Positions 11,377 through 26,700 of a stretch of DNA of 64,000 nucleotides are shown here, one piece after another. A program made the position numbers and the translations under genes. Source of the DNA: Neelides folsomi (taxonomy: Eukaryota > Arthropoda > Collembola > Neelipleona > Neelidae); NCBI GenBank assembly GCA_034687125.1, contig JAQGBZ010000028.1, forward strand, positions 248,001 to 312,000, read 5' to 3'. The notes under the pieces were generated by a model, which made no database searches, was not told the DNA's origin, and saw only the letters and a list, made by a program, of their open reading frames with translations. Within the stretch, counting starts at the first letter, position 1. Every line of letters starts with the position of its first letter.

Positions 11377-13238
11377 ATGATGATTCCACTGAAGGCGACT
11401 CTTCTTCTGGTGCTGGTTCATTTAGTTAATGCAACACTCTCCCCAAGTGACAAAAAGTCTGAGAAGACTGATCAACCTGAGAGGAAGGTAAATATTGACC
11501 ATTTAAATAAAGATGTTTATACAAATATTTACTTTATAAAAAAGACCAGCTGACACTATTATATGAACATGTTGGTGAAGTCAATTAATATTATTTTTTA
11601 TTGTAAAAGTAATTAATTGTGATTTATTGTGATTTATCATTCTAGACCGGCCCTGTTGTAGAATCCGTTTTTCAACGAGGTTTAATTGAGAAAAACCCAA
11701 ATCCGATTGATATTATTGTCCAGAGTGGGACTTATTGCAAGAAAACAAGCGAACGAAATTTCACTGGACCCGTATTAGGATATGTCACTCCGGTAAGAAT
11801 AAAGAAATTGTAATTAGTGGCTGAAAATTTATTGACACTCAATTTGCTTTAATTTTCAGTGGAATAACCACGGGTATGATGTTGCCAAAACCTTTGCAAA
11901 CAAATTTACAATGATTTCGCCGGTGTGGCTTCAAGTTAAGAGAAAATCATCTGGGACATTTTACATGGCCGGAACACATGACATTGACCATGACTGGGTT
12001 AGAGAAGTGAAAAAACGTGGAAAGAAAACTCAAGTTAAAAGTTAGTCACAAATTGAACATTATTTTCAAATATTGTACAAATCTTTCAATTAAAAATGAT
12101 TTAATTTTTCAACAGTTTTGCCACGTGTATTATTTGATGGGTGGAGTAGTGACGATTTTTATTCTCTTTTCACTACTGGATCTGAACCAAAGGAACTCAC
12201 AAAGACCTTGGTCACTTCTGCTAAGGTATACTTTAACTTTAATAGATTCCCATAAAATTTAAAAAAAAACATCAAAATGCAATCAAATCCTATTTAATGG
12301 TATTTCTTTAAAATCACTTAGGCTTACAAGTTTGATGGAATTGTCCTAGAAGTTTGGTCACAATTGGGAGGCCAAGCGAAAAAGGCACTTCAGATGCTCG
12401 TCAAAACTGTGGGCGATGCTTTTAAAAAAGCCGATTTAATTCTCGTTCTCGTCGTTCCACCAACCATAACCAACTTGGGAAAACCAGGGATGATCGACCA
12501 TGATGATATCAAAAGCATTTTCCAAAGTGTTGACTACTTTTCTGTTATGACTTATGATTATTCAAGCCCAGAGAGACCAGGCAAGATGTTTTTTTAAATA
12601 AGATCAAATCTTTAAATTATTATTTACTTTTTACTTCAATTACTAATTATATATATTTTTCATGTAACTACATAAATAATTTATATCTTTAAATGTTGAA
12701 CAGGAGCAAATAGCCCTTATAAATGGTTGACCAAAAACATAGAAACCCTCGCTCCGATGAAAATCGAACGATCAAAGTTTCTCATGGGGCTCAATTTCTA
12801 CGGGTATGATTATACATCCACTGGGGGACATTCTTTGTTGGGAAAAGATTACTTGGAAATTCTCACTTCGACCAAGAAGATTCAATGGAGTGAGGAAACC
12901 GAAGAGCATTATTTTGAAGTCAAGTAAGACATTTATTCATAATCAAAATCATTGAATTTTTATTTCCAAGTATGGCTAGGTATAATTACTTAAGTGCTCT
13001 AGGTATACACTCAGTAGTTTGTAATAATAAATGTGTTAACTACAAACTAAATCAATAAAAAATATATTTCTCAATATTGATGAATTAATTATTCAGGGAA
13101 GAAGAAGGGAAACACACAGTTTTCTATCCAACTTTACTTTCCATCCGTCGAAGGATCGAACTCGCTGAGAAATTGGGAGTTGGAATTGCCATTTGGGAGA
13201 TCGGTCAAGGACTCGACTATTTCTACGACCTTATTTAA
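11377..13238 (+). CDS. CHID1: Chitinase-domain-containing protein 1 (GH18 family)
   Basis: A secreted or lysosomal GH18-fold protein (stabilin-1-interacting chitinase-like protein in mammals) that binds sugar, with chitinase activity doubtful. Exons: 11377-11487, 11646-11792, 11860-12040, 12116-12225, 12322-12580, 12704-12923, 13097-13238; 389 residues against about 393 in human. The N-terminus has a clear signal peptide ([19 protein letters not shown]). Family landmarks are [55 protein letters not shown] and the C-terminal [18 protein letters not shown]. The GH18 catalytic DxxDxDxE is replaced by FDGIVLEVW, as usual for this subfamily. Two in-frame ATGs (11377, 11380) start the signal peptide. 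Intron 5 uses a GC donor. An AATAAA lies at 13606-13611. Confidence 0.95.
12581..12703 (+). other. GC–AG intron in CHID1
   Basis: The exon ends CCAG and the intron begins GCAAGA; the next exon starts after AACAG. Joining at these points restores the conserved P-G-A-N-S-P frame, and no GT nearby would. GC donors with a strong CAG|GCAAG context are the known minor class handled by the U2 spliceosome. Confidence 0.8.
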
Positions 13239-14750
13239 ACACACCTGGAACTTTAATTGACACAATTTTTGAACTTGCGTTTAATTCCTAAGGTTGTTTA
13301 TGACTTGACTTATTAGACTTTAAAATTACTTTTTTCCCATTCTTTTCTTTAAATTCCTATCAACCTCCTCTACTCGTCATACATTTCCATTGACGTATTT
13401 GGGAATTAAAAATGGAATCATTCCTAATTGTCACCGATGACCTGAGTTTTGCGAGACATGACTTAATTTACAAGTGATGGTGTTTAATGAATAAGTCAAT
13501 CTATGAAAATTCCTCGCGTACTGGACAAAAACTTACAAACGCTACATTTTTATATTTATTTATTATTACAACTACGTACTTATTTACTGTTGTTATTGCT
13601 GATTTAATAAAATCTCGAAAATGATATTTGAAATTTACAATATTGAATTATTTCAGTCATTATGTGTATAATGTCCCAAATCCTATAATTCACCTCAATT
13701 GTCAAAATGAATAATTTTGAATAATAAATAATATTTTTGTCCTGGACATATTTTGGTTATTCAATTTTCCTCATTTGCTTCCTCAATTGGATGTGTTTAA
13801 TTGTGATTGAGGGCTTGACATCTCCCTGGGTGGAGTGGTGGATGGTGTGGGGATCAGGCCAAGGCCACTCGGCTCTCATTATGCATATGGCTGTAGGGTA
13901 AATGTGTCCGCATGGGAAGAGCCGTGTGGGAACCACCTGTAGCTCAATTTCACATTCCATCACCAAGCACTATCAATATTACCTAATTACCCAACTCTGT
14001 TTTTCAACCTATTTGCCATCTCTGCTTTTAATTGAATCTCCTCTGGCCGCAAACGAGTGGAAGAATCAATAAACGCCTCCACTTATTAAAAAACTTAAAC
14101 AACCTGCATAAATAAACAAGTTAATTCTATTTTTTCAGCCTCGTCTTGTTCACACCCTTTCCCTGTAAATACATTTCAGAGGACTCAAACGGCCGTTCGT
14201 TAAACAGGGGCTCGGAAATGGTGAGGAAAATATACACTTTTTGTATCATCATTCCCTAAATCTTCCCCGATATTGATAAGGCTCCACAATCCAGAGGTTG
14301 AACGCGTTCAGTTATGATTTATTATTCTTATCATTACATCCCTAGTTTGTAACCGCATTGGAATTACAAAATTAAATAAAGCTAGACTTGCAAATTTACC
14401 AATGTACAAATTGTTTTTAATAGGATTGGGCGAACCAAAGGGATACGAACAAAATTTATAATTAAATGTTCCGTGACTTGGTGAGAGAATTAAATAAAAT
14501 GGCTTAAACGACCTCAACTTGTAACAATTCGACCCATCTTAATGTCAATTTCGTCAATTATTTAATTCTTTTTCCTAATGGATGAAAATTTGAAGGTGAG
14601 TTGAAGACTTATTATTTTTCACATATTCAAATGTATCCAATACTTCTGTACTAGTATTCGCATTGGGTAAAAATCCAAATAACTTTAAATATATTTAAGA
14701 TTAATAAAATGGAAGTTAATAGTTAATTTATTATTGTACGTGATTTAGAA
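13239..14750. other. Intergenic, CHID1 to ITPR
   Basis: About 1.5 kb, AT-rich. It holds the CHID1 3' end (AATAAA at 13606-13611) and the ITPR upstream region. An acceptor-like TTTAG at 14744-14748 directly before the ITPR ATG suggests a 5'UTR intron. The small minus-strand frames at 13757-13966 and 14308-14517 resemble nothing known. Confidence 0.5.
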
Positions 14751-17700
14751 ATGACATTTGAAATGAGTTCAAGTAACATTGGACTCCATTTCGGGGATGT
14801 CGTGAGCATTTACGGGGAAGGAACGACAAAGGGATTCCTAAGCACATTAGGGTAAGGGGTAAATTCAAAAATTGAACCAAGGGCTCAACAAAAGAATTAA
14901 TTTATTAAAATTTACTTAATTATCAATCCCATAATTAATTATTTAAACATAACTTTAAAATCTTTTATAGATTTTTCCTTTATCAAAACCCTGATACTGT
15001 TAAATAATTAAATTGTGATTAATTGGACAGATATTTATATATATTATCTTCTTACTCATTTTTCTCAGTTCCGTTGACGCACGATGTGTTGTTTGTCCTG
15101 TAAATGGCGATATAAACAATCCGCCCAAGAAATTCAGAGGTATACAAACAAATATTAAATTCTTGGATATATTCATAAAATATAATTTGGAGTAGTAAAC
15201 TAGAAAATAGAAAGATTCATTTTGTAACGGAATTCCTGAATATTGAAAATTTATGAATATTGATGAAAAAGTTAAATATAAAGTAAAAACTCTGTTAACG
15301 AGGATACATTAAATCTTGATGTTGTCCATTTGCAGATTGCCTCTTCAAACTGTGTCCTGCAATAAGATATTCAGCTCAGCAGCAGTATTGGCACGCGGCC
15401 CGAACAAACATCAACTGCCGAACCCACGATGAAATGATCCTTATGAAGAGCCTCCATGTACGTTATTTAAAAATATTAAAATTTAGTTAAAAAATACTCC
15501 ATACAATCCTAGATATTTATCCTAAGCCCCAGAGGATATCTTAGCCCTTTTAAATCTGCCGATAATCCTTGAATTTCTTCTTTGTTCTTTTTCAATCTTC
15601 AACCAAATAAATGTTCTTTGTAGCATGCTGCCGAATTGGAGAAAGCTCAAAACGAGAAAGACATTGCGAGAAAAATAGGCCAAGCAATTTATTACGGTTA
15701 CAATGTTCAGGTAATTGAAGCTCCTTATGTACACAAAGGGAAAAGAGTAAAATGCACAGTTTGTTTCTATTTATTTATTTAGCTCCTTCATTTGAAGTCG
15801 AATAAATATTTAACGATCAACCGGAGGATTCCAGCAAAGTCGGATAAATTGGCTATGGCTGTTTTCCTCGATCGACACGGCAATGAAGATTCTTGGTTTC
15901 AAATCGTTCCTTCTTACAAGCACAGAGGAAATGGTAAAAAATGAATTTTCCTCATCCGATAAGAAAATCCATTTATTTTCACTAATTATTTTGGTTTATA
16001 CATACTAATTATTTTATTTATATATTTGTTACAAATTGTATTTCAAAATATAAAGTTGTCTGTCAATTTAATGATGAATTATTCCATACTTGTGAAGTCT
16101 GTTTGAAATTGAGAGTTTTATTTATTCTTTAGCCGAACCTGTGGTGGCTTTTGATGAGGTCAGCCTCACAAGCACAGGAAACGATCATCAATTTCTCCAT
16201 GCTGCAGACAAACCGCTATGTGATAATTCAGAAACTCATGAAGTAAAACCAATTTTCCATATATCCATTTTTATATTTATTGAGCATTATATTAATATTT
16301 TTGTTTTGCTATAAGGTCAATTCCTCGTTGACTAAAACACCATGGAGACTTATATTATTCTTAAATTATTGCGAAAACATTCCTGGGATCCTCAAAGGAG
16401 GAGACGTCGTGAGGCTTTTTCACGTTGATGCAGAGAAATTTCTCACTTTAGATTCCTTCAAACAGAAACAATATGTATTTTTACGAACAACAGAAAGGGC
16501 CGTTGCGACCTCGGCTACTTCTAGTAAAGCTCTTTGGGAAGTTGAGGTAAATTCCCAGTTGAATTATAACATTGGATTAAAATTATTAAATGAATTTAAT
16601 ATTTTATTTAAGGACGGATTTTAATGTTCTAGTCGTCTAATTAATACAATTTTGTTAAATATAAAATTTTAAATTATGTAGGTTATTCAATCTGAAGCTT
16701 GCCGATCCGGAGCTGGTTATTGGAGCAGCATTTATCGCCTCAAGCACATGGCCACTGGTTTATACATCGCTGCAGATGTAGAATGTTTCAATTACGCGGA
16801 TCCTTCGAGTTCGACTGAGCGTAAGCCAACAAACTAATATTAATTTTTCCCAATTAATTCCATTTAATTTCAGAGGCTTCAAGAGACGTTGAACACAATG
16901 TCATCCCCGTTCAAACCCATGTGGGGAATCATCCTTTGTTTGAGCTTTGTCCGACAGCCGCCGAGTTGGAAGATTCCCGCGTGCCGCTTCATCAATTGGC
17001 CCCAACCTACGTTCGTCTTCGTCACTTCTCAACTAAAACTTGGATCAGAGCGACTGATAAAAATATTGATGCGGATGCGGATAAACCCTTCATGTCAAAA
17101 GTGGGTTTTTAATGATTATTTTTACATTTGTTAATTCTTGACCTTTTAGCTCGTTTGTGCTACAAGACGGAGAGACGAAGAGGCTTTTCAAGTTGTTCCA
17201 GTTTCGCCTGATGAAGTTCGAGACCTTGACTTTGTAAATGACGTCTCGGAAGTTTTGAACGATTTTTGTCAAAAGTTGGAAAATAATAATGTTACGCATC
17301 AAGATAGAAGGTTCCTTTTTTGATTTTTAAAATAATAATAAAACAGTTCAATTTATGGTTGAAAAATATATATAATTATTTTTTTCATTTCTAGGGTCCT
17401 GTGTAATGCTTTGAAAGAAGTGATATATTTCATTGCAGATTCCGATTCTAATCATATGAATTCCGATCCTTTGGATTTTGTCGTTGATGACGTTTCAAGA
17501 GATCGTCAAAAACTCTTGCGAGAACAATTCCTTTTAAAATACATATTTAAGATTCTGCAGGTTTGAACCAAATTAATTAATAATTTTTATCTCATACTCC
17601 GAAGTAAATATTGTGAAATTATTGAATAACTCCATGCCTGTTAGATTATTCGCTAACTTAGCATTTATTTTTAGGCTTTAATTGATGAAACGACCGGAAG

Positions 17701-20700
17701 TCCTTTGCCTAGTTATTTAGATGATGATTTGTGTATTAAGTCAAAATGGAGATACACTTTTCGACTCTGTTATCGTGTTTTATGTTTAAGTCAGGAAAAA
17801 TACAGGAAAAATCAAGTAAGCAACTTTTTAAAATTCCAAGAAATTTGAAATCTTAGATAAAAGTTTATAATTTATATATAATTTATCAATTACATATTTG
17901 TAAATGTTTTTCATTTAGGAATACATAGCCAAATATTTTGGGTTCATGCAAAAGCAAATCGGACTCGACATCCACGCTGAAGAAACGATCACAGCGTTGG
18001 TCCACAATAACAGGCAACTTTTGGAGAAACATATCACGAAGAAGGAAGTTTCCACATTTGTCGGGCTTTTGAAGAAGAATATCTGCAAATGGGATTATAG
18101 GTTTTTAGACCATTTGGCAGATTTGTGCGTGTCGAACAAGTTGGGGATTCCAAGCACTCAGGAAATTATTTGCAATTGTCTTTTAAGTCAAGAAAACTCC
18201 TGTGTTCTTGTAGAAGCCAGGTTTGAAAATGATTGTATTATTTCTCATCATTACCTCCAATAATTAAATTAATCTTAATTAGAAATGTTTATTTTAATTA
18301 AAAGGTTGGAAGAAAAGGTGTGTGATGAAAAAGATGGGAACAAATCTTCAAATTTAGGAATCGTAACTCTCTACATGAATGATAATAAGGTAAAGGTTCA
18401 ATTTAGGAATATATGATTCAGAAACTCCTTCCTTTGATTTGATTTAAAAACCAATTAAGAATTATCCGAATCCAATTAATTAAATATATTTCAGATTAAA
18501 AGTGTCTCGGAATTGGCAATGAAAGCAAGTTTAGGATTCGAAAAAGATGGAGCCATCCTCAAATATTATTGTCATCAATTGGACTTGTACTCAAACATGT
18601 GTCTGGGAAGGCAGAACTTAAAATTGGTCCGGGAATCCACTAAAATGGATGTCAATCTTTTGCTCAGGTATTTAAAATCCCAGGTTTTAAATATTTCCAA
18701 TCAATCAATTATCATTACCAATACCGAAATCTTTCAATTACCAATTTCATTTTATGATTATAAAACGCAGGTGCATGTTGGACGAGTCTTTGCCATGTCA
18801 ATTGCGTATTTCTTGCTGTCGTCTTGTTCGTCATTTGTACGTCGACGTAGATCCTCAAAAAGAAGAAAAGAAAATTGCCCTTTCCCGTCTTTGGTGGAAA
18901 GTTCGGTCGAAGATCACAATGGAAGAGTAAGTACTATATTTAATAAAATAATGAGCTAATTAAATATTTTATTAAAAATGGATATTTGGATTTTTAATTG
19001 GGCTCAATTTCATTTCCCAATTAGTTATGATTTTAACGAGATGGAAGCAAATCCCAAGAAAGCCCCTCAGATCGAACATTTTCAAGGAACAATGGATTTT
19101 ATCAAAGTTTATCTCAAAGGAGTGGCCATTAGAGGAGATTTCCACAATGTCCTTCATAATAAATTGACTGTTGAGGTAAAGTTAAAAATTCAAAACTTCA
19201 TTATACTTTATTATCATATAGTATATGATTATGACTATATGTAGATAATCTCTCTATAAGAGGTTTGTATTAATTTGATGAATTTCGATTTTTCTATAGA
19301 TTTTGAGATTAGCCAAAGAATTTGCCAGGTTTGGATTTTATGGTTTGAGTGCATTGAACGAGATGAGAAAAACGCTTCTCAAAATCCTCAGTTCACTTTC
19401 AATAGAAGATACAATGGAAGTTCCAAGTAAGACCCAATTCTGTTTTATTTATTTACAATTTTCTCTACTCTCCTTAACAAAAGTGATTCTTTAATGCTTT
19501 TCCAATAGAGAATCAAAGTGTTGTAATAAAGATTGTGGAATCTCAAAAAGTTGCGGATGATGAAAATCACGCGGTTCTTTTGGAAATGAAAGTCAACATT
19601 TTAGAAATATTCGAGGTTGAAGAGACATATTGAAATATATAAATAAATTAACTTTAAAATAAAAGATCATTTTTGAACTTTAAAATTGAAATTTTGTTGT
19701 TGTTTTGTTTTTAGCATGTTCTAGATGTCATTTTAGATTTCAGATTAACCAATTTACTATCCAATTTAAAACGAGAGGAAGAAAGTGGCAAGTTGCTTTC
19801 GAGCCTCGAGTTTGAAGCCTTCACCAAATGCTTCTCAGACGCTGTCAATAACATTGATAACGTTTTCAAAAGCCATGATGAAATGAATAATAATAATAAC
19901 GAATCTTCATGGTAAAGCCATTGGACCAATTTTGTATTATTAAATATTTTGATATATTTATGACCATGATTTAAATATGAATAAAAATCTTAAGGGATGA
20001 TCGAGAGTTCCTGAAGCAATTGCTTTACAATGTGTCAAATACTCACTACCCTTTATTCAAAAGTGCCATAAAACTTCTCGTTGCCACGTTTAACCAACTC
20101 AAACAACTTTTTAAAGCTTTAGAAAAAGTAAGAATAATTTTATTATTTCCAATTACTAACTTTAAGAGCAATTTTAAATTCCAATTTGTCACAGGTTCAA
20201 ATTTTGAGTAATCAAAACGACGAGAATATGTTGGAAGAAATCAAAGTGAAACTTGAAGCTTTGTCAATTGCGGTCAAAAAGGCGAAAGCGAGGAAGGAAA
20301 ATGGAAAGGCCAAGAAACTTCTTTCCCACATGACAGTAATATTCAAAAACACCTATTTCAATTGTGTTCTTAATCGTGTTAATCTAACCTCAATTCTAAC
20401 TTTAATATAAAAGCACGGGCAAAGCATGGATGATGGGGACGAGTCGCTCATGAACGACATTGAAATATTGGCAAATGACATGAAAGAAGAACGCGTGACA
20501 AAACGGCACAGTTACTTGGCCCGATCGCCTTCCTTCAAATATCCCCTCATGTCTCATTCAGGGGCAATATCAGATGTAAGACATTTATGAAATATATGAA
20601 CCACAATAGTAATATTAATTTTAATATTTATAATACTAAATTAGTATAACTAATAGTATATCTGTAATTATATTAAATCTTTTATTTTTATTAGGTACTT

Positions 20701-23700
20701 CAACAAATGAAGCGTCTATGCGAAAACATTGCACCAGATGGAACCGTCACTTCCAATCGCCAAAACCAATATCTTTTGAGAGAAAACAAAGTGGAGGAAA
20801 TTGTCATCGAAGTCCTCAAATTGGTCAAACGACCAAGCGAGGAAATGACCGAGCTCAATCTAAGTCTGCAAGAAGAAATAAGCGAGTTTTTGCAAGCTTA
20901 TTGTATGGGAAATGAAGAGAATCAAGCCATCATTGCCAATCACATTGATACGCTAATTGGGATTGAAGTAATTCTTACTCAATTTTTAATAAATTTGACT
21001 TGATATTTAAGATTTTTAAATAGCTTAAAATTGGATTTCATCGATTTGTCATTAAATAGGTCGGGGAGGCGAAAGTGATCGAAGTCGTATACAAAGACAA
21101 CGTCGGACTTTGTGCCAAAGTGAAAGAGAAAACAATTGAACTCCTCGTCAAACGCGTGTTCCGAATCAACGCAACTGAGAGGAAAAGATTTCTTCAATCT
21201 CCGTCTGATTATCTTATTACACTTCAAAGCATTGTGGGGCCAAAGGAGTACATTGTAAGAAGGAATCAAGAAACGGTGGTTTATCAGGTATTTGATTGTT
21301 TTTAATAATATTTTTATTCAACGGTAAATACTTAATGTTTATTTTTATAATTATGTTTTTAATATAAGTTTTTTTTATTTTATAAGTTTTTAACTACGGG
21401 TTTTACGTATTTAATAGCTCGCAATTTTCCACGAAGATGTCGTAAGGTTTTTGGGATTTGCTCAAGAAAATGCCCCAACTTCTTCTACCTATACTTTCTC
21501 AAATGAAAAAGAAAAATTCAAGTAAATACAATTCCATCATTCACCTACTACAAATTAGTGGTAGTGGTAATTCATTTAAATATTAATTTGAATGATTTTA
21601 ATTTTTTAGTTTTCATATTCAACTTGTGATGCTTCTTACTTTTTGCACCATTGGGAAAAATGTGTATACGGAATCTATGTGCCAAACTCTTTTGCCATTG
21701 GATCGAATTGTCTCAATTCTCTGCAGCGTTGAATATCCCAAAGATGTAAGAAAATGGAAAACACTTGGGAATAAAAATATTGAAATCATTTTGTTTTTAT
21801 AGGTGAAAGAAGCGTATTTGGGATTTCTCTTCCATGCCTTTCTGGTCACTGAAGTAGACGTTCGGAGCGTCTACAGCTCCAATCGAGTTTGGACAATTTT
21901 TGAAAATCATTTCTTACCTGAGATTGTGAGTATTGCAAATGCTCCACTCTCTGAAGCTGAATCCGACTTTCAAACTCAGAGCTACGTCACTGACTATGTC
22001 ATTGATATCATTAAGATATTCTTTGAAAGAATCATCACTCATTCTCCAGACTCGATACTCGTAAGAAAAGTTCAAATATGAGAAATAACTTTCATTTGGT
22101 TTGAACTTTATTTTTTCCTCATTTTATCCAAACAGGGTCATAAAGAACTATTTGTAAGTTTGCTCAAAGCTGTTTTTCGTCTCACTCTTACCAAATGGAT
22201 TCATCCCACGAAATTGTATGGAGTTCAGAACTGTTTAAATATCATGTATAAAGCAGGTAATTATTTCGTTACATTGATCAACATACAATATACCTACAGG
22301 TATAATTTAATATAATGTGAATGTAATATTGATCATTAATAGAATTTTGTATGTTTTATAGCTACTTCCAATTTGATACATTTGCCATCTTACATTTCTC
22401 AAGAAATTGAAAAAAGTTCCAAATTGTTCATGACGGAAATCAACCGAAGAGCCAAATGGATTTTTATGATGGACATGGGAAAATCAAAAGTTGTTTCTGA
22501 AAATGTAAATTTTAATTCAATTTGACTTATTTTCATTTGTATTTGTATTTTTAGGCCACGCATTCTTCAAATGAAGTCACGCTCCAAATTCAAAGTCTGT
22601 ACAACAAAGTGAAGGGGGAAATGAATGAAATCATGTTTGGAGAAACAACGGCCCTCACGCACATCCTCTGCAGAGCTGAAGGACTTTTCCCTCGATCTGC
22701 CCCTGCATATTCTTTGTGTCAAGATGGGAAATTAATTGAGAAGTAAATTAAACAAGTTTGGATATCAGAAATTAAATCATCCTTTTCATTATTTAAGGTT
22801 CATCTCACATGCTGAGAGATTTGCCGATGAAGGTGAAAATGAACTTTGCGTACAAATACTAACAGTTCTTCAAAACATGCTGGTCAAAAAGGACATAAAA
22901 ATTGAAAAGGTATTTTAATGCAAAATAAATACAAGTTTAAGAATTTTTTAATTAAAAGTTAAACTATTGGAATACTTACATTTAGCTATGCTCTAAGCAA
23001 TAAGTTAGTTATGAATAAATGTAATTTCAAGGGCAATTTTTATATTTTCTTTAATCAATTGATAAATTCCAGGGAGGTCAAGTGCATGAAGCGCTTTTAG
23101 AAAAGTACATGACCAAAACTAAAAGAACTTCTTCGTTTTTTGCCAATTTGAGTTCAAAGAACAACAAGCCAAATGTTTCAACATGTGAGTGAAAATTTCC
23201 CATTAAATATTATTTTGAAAGATAATTTCTTGATGAATGGGATCTAATTTTTATTTTTAGGGCATGGAAAATTGTCAGGAGATGCTCATATGATTTTGGA
23301 TGGTTTGGGAGCTTCACGTTTGGTCGTCATTTTGCTTACCAAATTAGATAAAACAAATCCTGACCTTCATTTGCTTCAGTCTTCCATTGATTTAGGGATT
23401 TCACTTTTGAGCGGAGTCAATTTCGAGCTTCAAAAGAGCTTTTACCATCATTTGTCCACTTGTTCGAAAAGCCAATATTTCATGAAGGTTTTCACTTTCA
23501 CCATTTTTTATTTATTGTTTTTCTCTTTTTATTGACTCAAGTGTAATAGAAATAGAATTTAATAATTTGCTTGCTTAAAGGTGCTTTATGACATTCTTCG
23601 AAAAGTTGGAGATGATTTCAGAGCCGTAGCAAAATCCAAAATCAGCGACATTGCAAAAGGCGACTCAAAGTCACAACTTACGCAGAGCACTCTTTCAAAA

Positions 23701-26700
23701 ACCAAGCGTTCATTCGGTAACTTTTCAATATAACGTTCAACGTATTCTCTTTAAAAACCATTCTAAATCTCTTTTGTCTTGGGAATAGACGAGTACAAGA
23801 TCTTAACCGTTTCCAAGAAATTGTCAGAAAATGTGAAATGTTCAACCCAAGAACTCATTTCTGGTTTTCAGAGACTCAAGACAATGAAAGGTTCTTTTAT
23901 TTATTTCTAAAAAAGCCATTTTTAACATTTAATTCGTTTCAGGATTTGGAAGTGGGATGGCGAAGGATAATTTATCATGCAGTGAAGAAGGAAGTGAATG
24001 GATTGGAGTTGCTACAACTGTTTTAAGACGCGACGGACGTTCCATTTCTGGACTGAGACATCCCAAAGAAAAACTTTTGGAAAGTTCTTTGAGATTCCTT
24101 CAACTCCTCTGTGAAAATCATAATTTGGAAATGCAGGTTTGAATCAATATACTTAAATAGATACTTAACATACAAATAAGTATATACTTACAGTTAGTAC
24201 AGATATAATATAAGTTAAGTTACTTCTGTGCATTATTTCATTCTTTAAGAATTTAAGAATTAATAAAATGTATTATAACAGTTATCATATTAAAGTTTAT
24301 TTTACATCATAAATATTTTTATTTTCAGAGATATTTGCGACAACAAGGGAATAAGTCAACCCATGACCTTGTTTCTCAAACTCTTGTTTTCCTCGACTGC
24401 ATCTTCGATTCTAACACAGGGAGTCCTGGACTGATTGGACTTCTCGTGGACGAACACATCATTTCCCTCATTAACCAAACACTCCGCACACTCACAGAAT
24501 TCTGTCAAGGGCCTTGTTTAGAAAATCAAAATGCTTTAATTCTCCATGAGTCGAATGCCATCGACATCGTGACGACGTTTGTGGCTCACGACATCACTCC
24601 TTTGAGCAAGAGAAGGATGGACCTCGTGATGGAACTCAAAAATCACGCCAGCAAACTCGTTCTTTCCCTCATGGAAAGCAAAGATGGGATTGAAAAGTTT
24701 GAAAAGATTAGCAAAATGAATATTCGGAATATGGTAACTTATTCATTTAATTTCTTATTATTAACAGTATATAAAACGATTGCAAAACAATTTTATAATT
24801 TTTTAAAGGCTTAAACATTAATTTCGATATTTATGTTACAGATTGAAATGATTGGAAAAGCATATAGTTCGGATAGAGATGATTACGTTTATCTTATGCG
24901 AGGAAAAGCCGTGGCAGCCAAACAGGTTTTATTTCAATCTCATATTCATTCTATTTATTTTATATAATTCGACGGTTTTTAAATTTTTAAAATTTTCAAA
25001 CAGGTCGGCCATGCCCTTTACATTTTATGTCATCAATTGGCTCAACATGATAAAGCCGTTCAATTGGAATTGGATCGCGCGGCGAGCAAAAAGAGCTTAT
25101 ATGCTGATGCTGTGACTTACTATAATGATAGAACTGCTCAAATTGAAGTAATTCCACTTTTAAACCTCTAAGCATGCAAATAAACTAATGAAGGTAGATT
25201 TATTTTAACTCATTAAATTATGATTATCTTACGGATAGATCGTCCGGGCGGATGAAGAAAAAGAGTATTTGGAACGAGTTGTATTTCCAATTCCACCTGT
25301 CTGTGCCTTTTTAACGGCCGACACAAAAGATAAAGTTTTCCGAACAACCGAAGATGATGAAAAAGGATCAAAAGTGACAAATTTCTTTGAGCAAAGAGAA
25401 TCACTCATGTATGAAATGGAATGGCAGCAAAAGCTGAGGCGTAAGAACAAATTTCTATAAATTAATCACATTAAACTTATTAGTATGAATAATTTTATAA
25501 ATACTTTCACTAATAAGCCTACAATAAGTTGACAATGGGGATTTAATTAAAATTATGATTTTAACTTGTGAAAAACCTTTTTTTAATTTTAGATAAGCCA
25601 ATGCTCTTCAGTTGCAGTTTGTATGAATCATTTTTGGGGAATCTTGTCTTCAGCATGATTGTCATGATCAACATTGTCGTTGCATTGGGATATCCGTTTT
25701 CGAACAAGGACGATAGTAAGACGTCAATTTTGAAATTAATTCCATTTATGAAGCCAAGTGGATGAATAATATTTATTGATAATTGATTGTTCGAATGTTT
25801 GAAGGAAATACTCCACATTGGGGTTTGATCATGGGGATTTTGTTACTCGTTTGCGGCCAAGCTCAAATCAAGAAACCAGACGCGGCAGAGCTCCAATCAA
25901 ACATTTCCTTAATTATTTTAATCATAATTGCAATAGCTGGGCCGAAATATACAATACACATCCTGGGATTCATTGCTGTAAATCGACTTTTGATCTCTCT
26001 ATCATTTTTCCTTGATAAAACTTTTATAATTTTGATGTTTTTCTTGAAGGTGTTACTAAAAGGACTCCACATATTGAGTCACCAATGCAAAAGCGGATTG
26101 TTCCTTCGAGCAAAAATGGAATTAATTATGGACGGTGAAGTTTTGTATCACATCTTTTTTGGCCTATTTTGCATATGCGGCTTTGCAATTCATCCTTTTT
26201 TTTACTCAATTTTGGTAATTAATTTCATTAATTACCTTTCATTAATTTTTAATTCTATAAGTATTTAATGTTAACCGAGTTATGGTTTCCAGTTGTTTGA
26301 TGTTGCTTATCGGGAGGAAACGTTGATGAATGTGATACGGTCGGTGACGCGGAATGGGCGTTCGATCATTCTCACAGCAATCCTTGGGATGATCCTCGTT
26401 TATCTTTTTTCAATTGTCGGTTACTCTTATTTCCAAACTGACTTTTTAGTCGACGTGGATCCAATCAATGAAGGTAAACAGCAGTCGATCTTAAATAGTG
26501 TACTTTACTTTTATGGTTTAATGGCTAGTCAAATCTGTTATATATATTTCATTTATTATCATATTAACATTTTATTTAAAAAATAGATTCGGGAAAGAAC
26601 AGCACCCAACTTGAGTTTTTCAAAGGGGACTCATCGGATGAGAACAAGGAACATGTTTGTGACACCCTTCTTATGTGCATTATCACTTCCCTCAATCAGG

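Noticed and set aside
11227-11421. Minus-strand frame of 64 codons
   Set aside because: It overlaps the CHID1 signal-peptide exon antisense and is charged low-complexity sequence.
13757-13966. Minus-strand frame with scattered Cys/His
   Set aside because: Short, no recognisable zinc-finger spacing and no splice partners seen.
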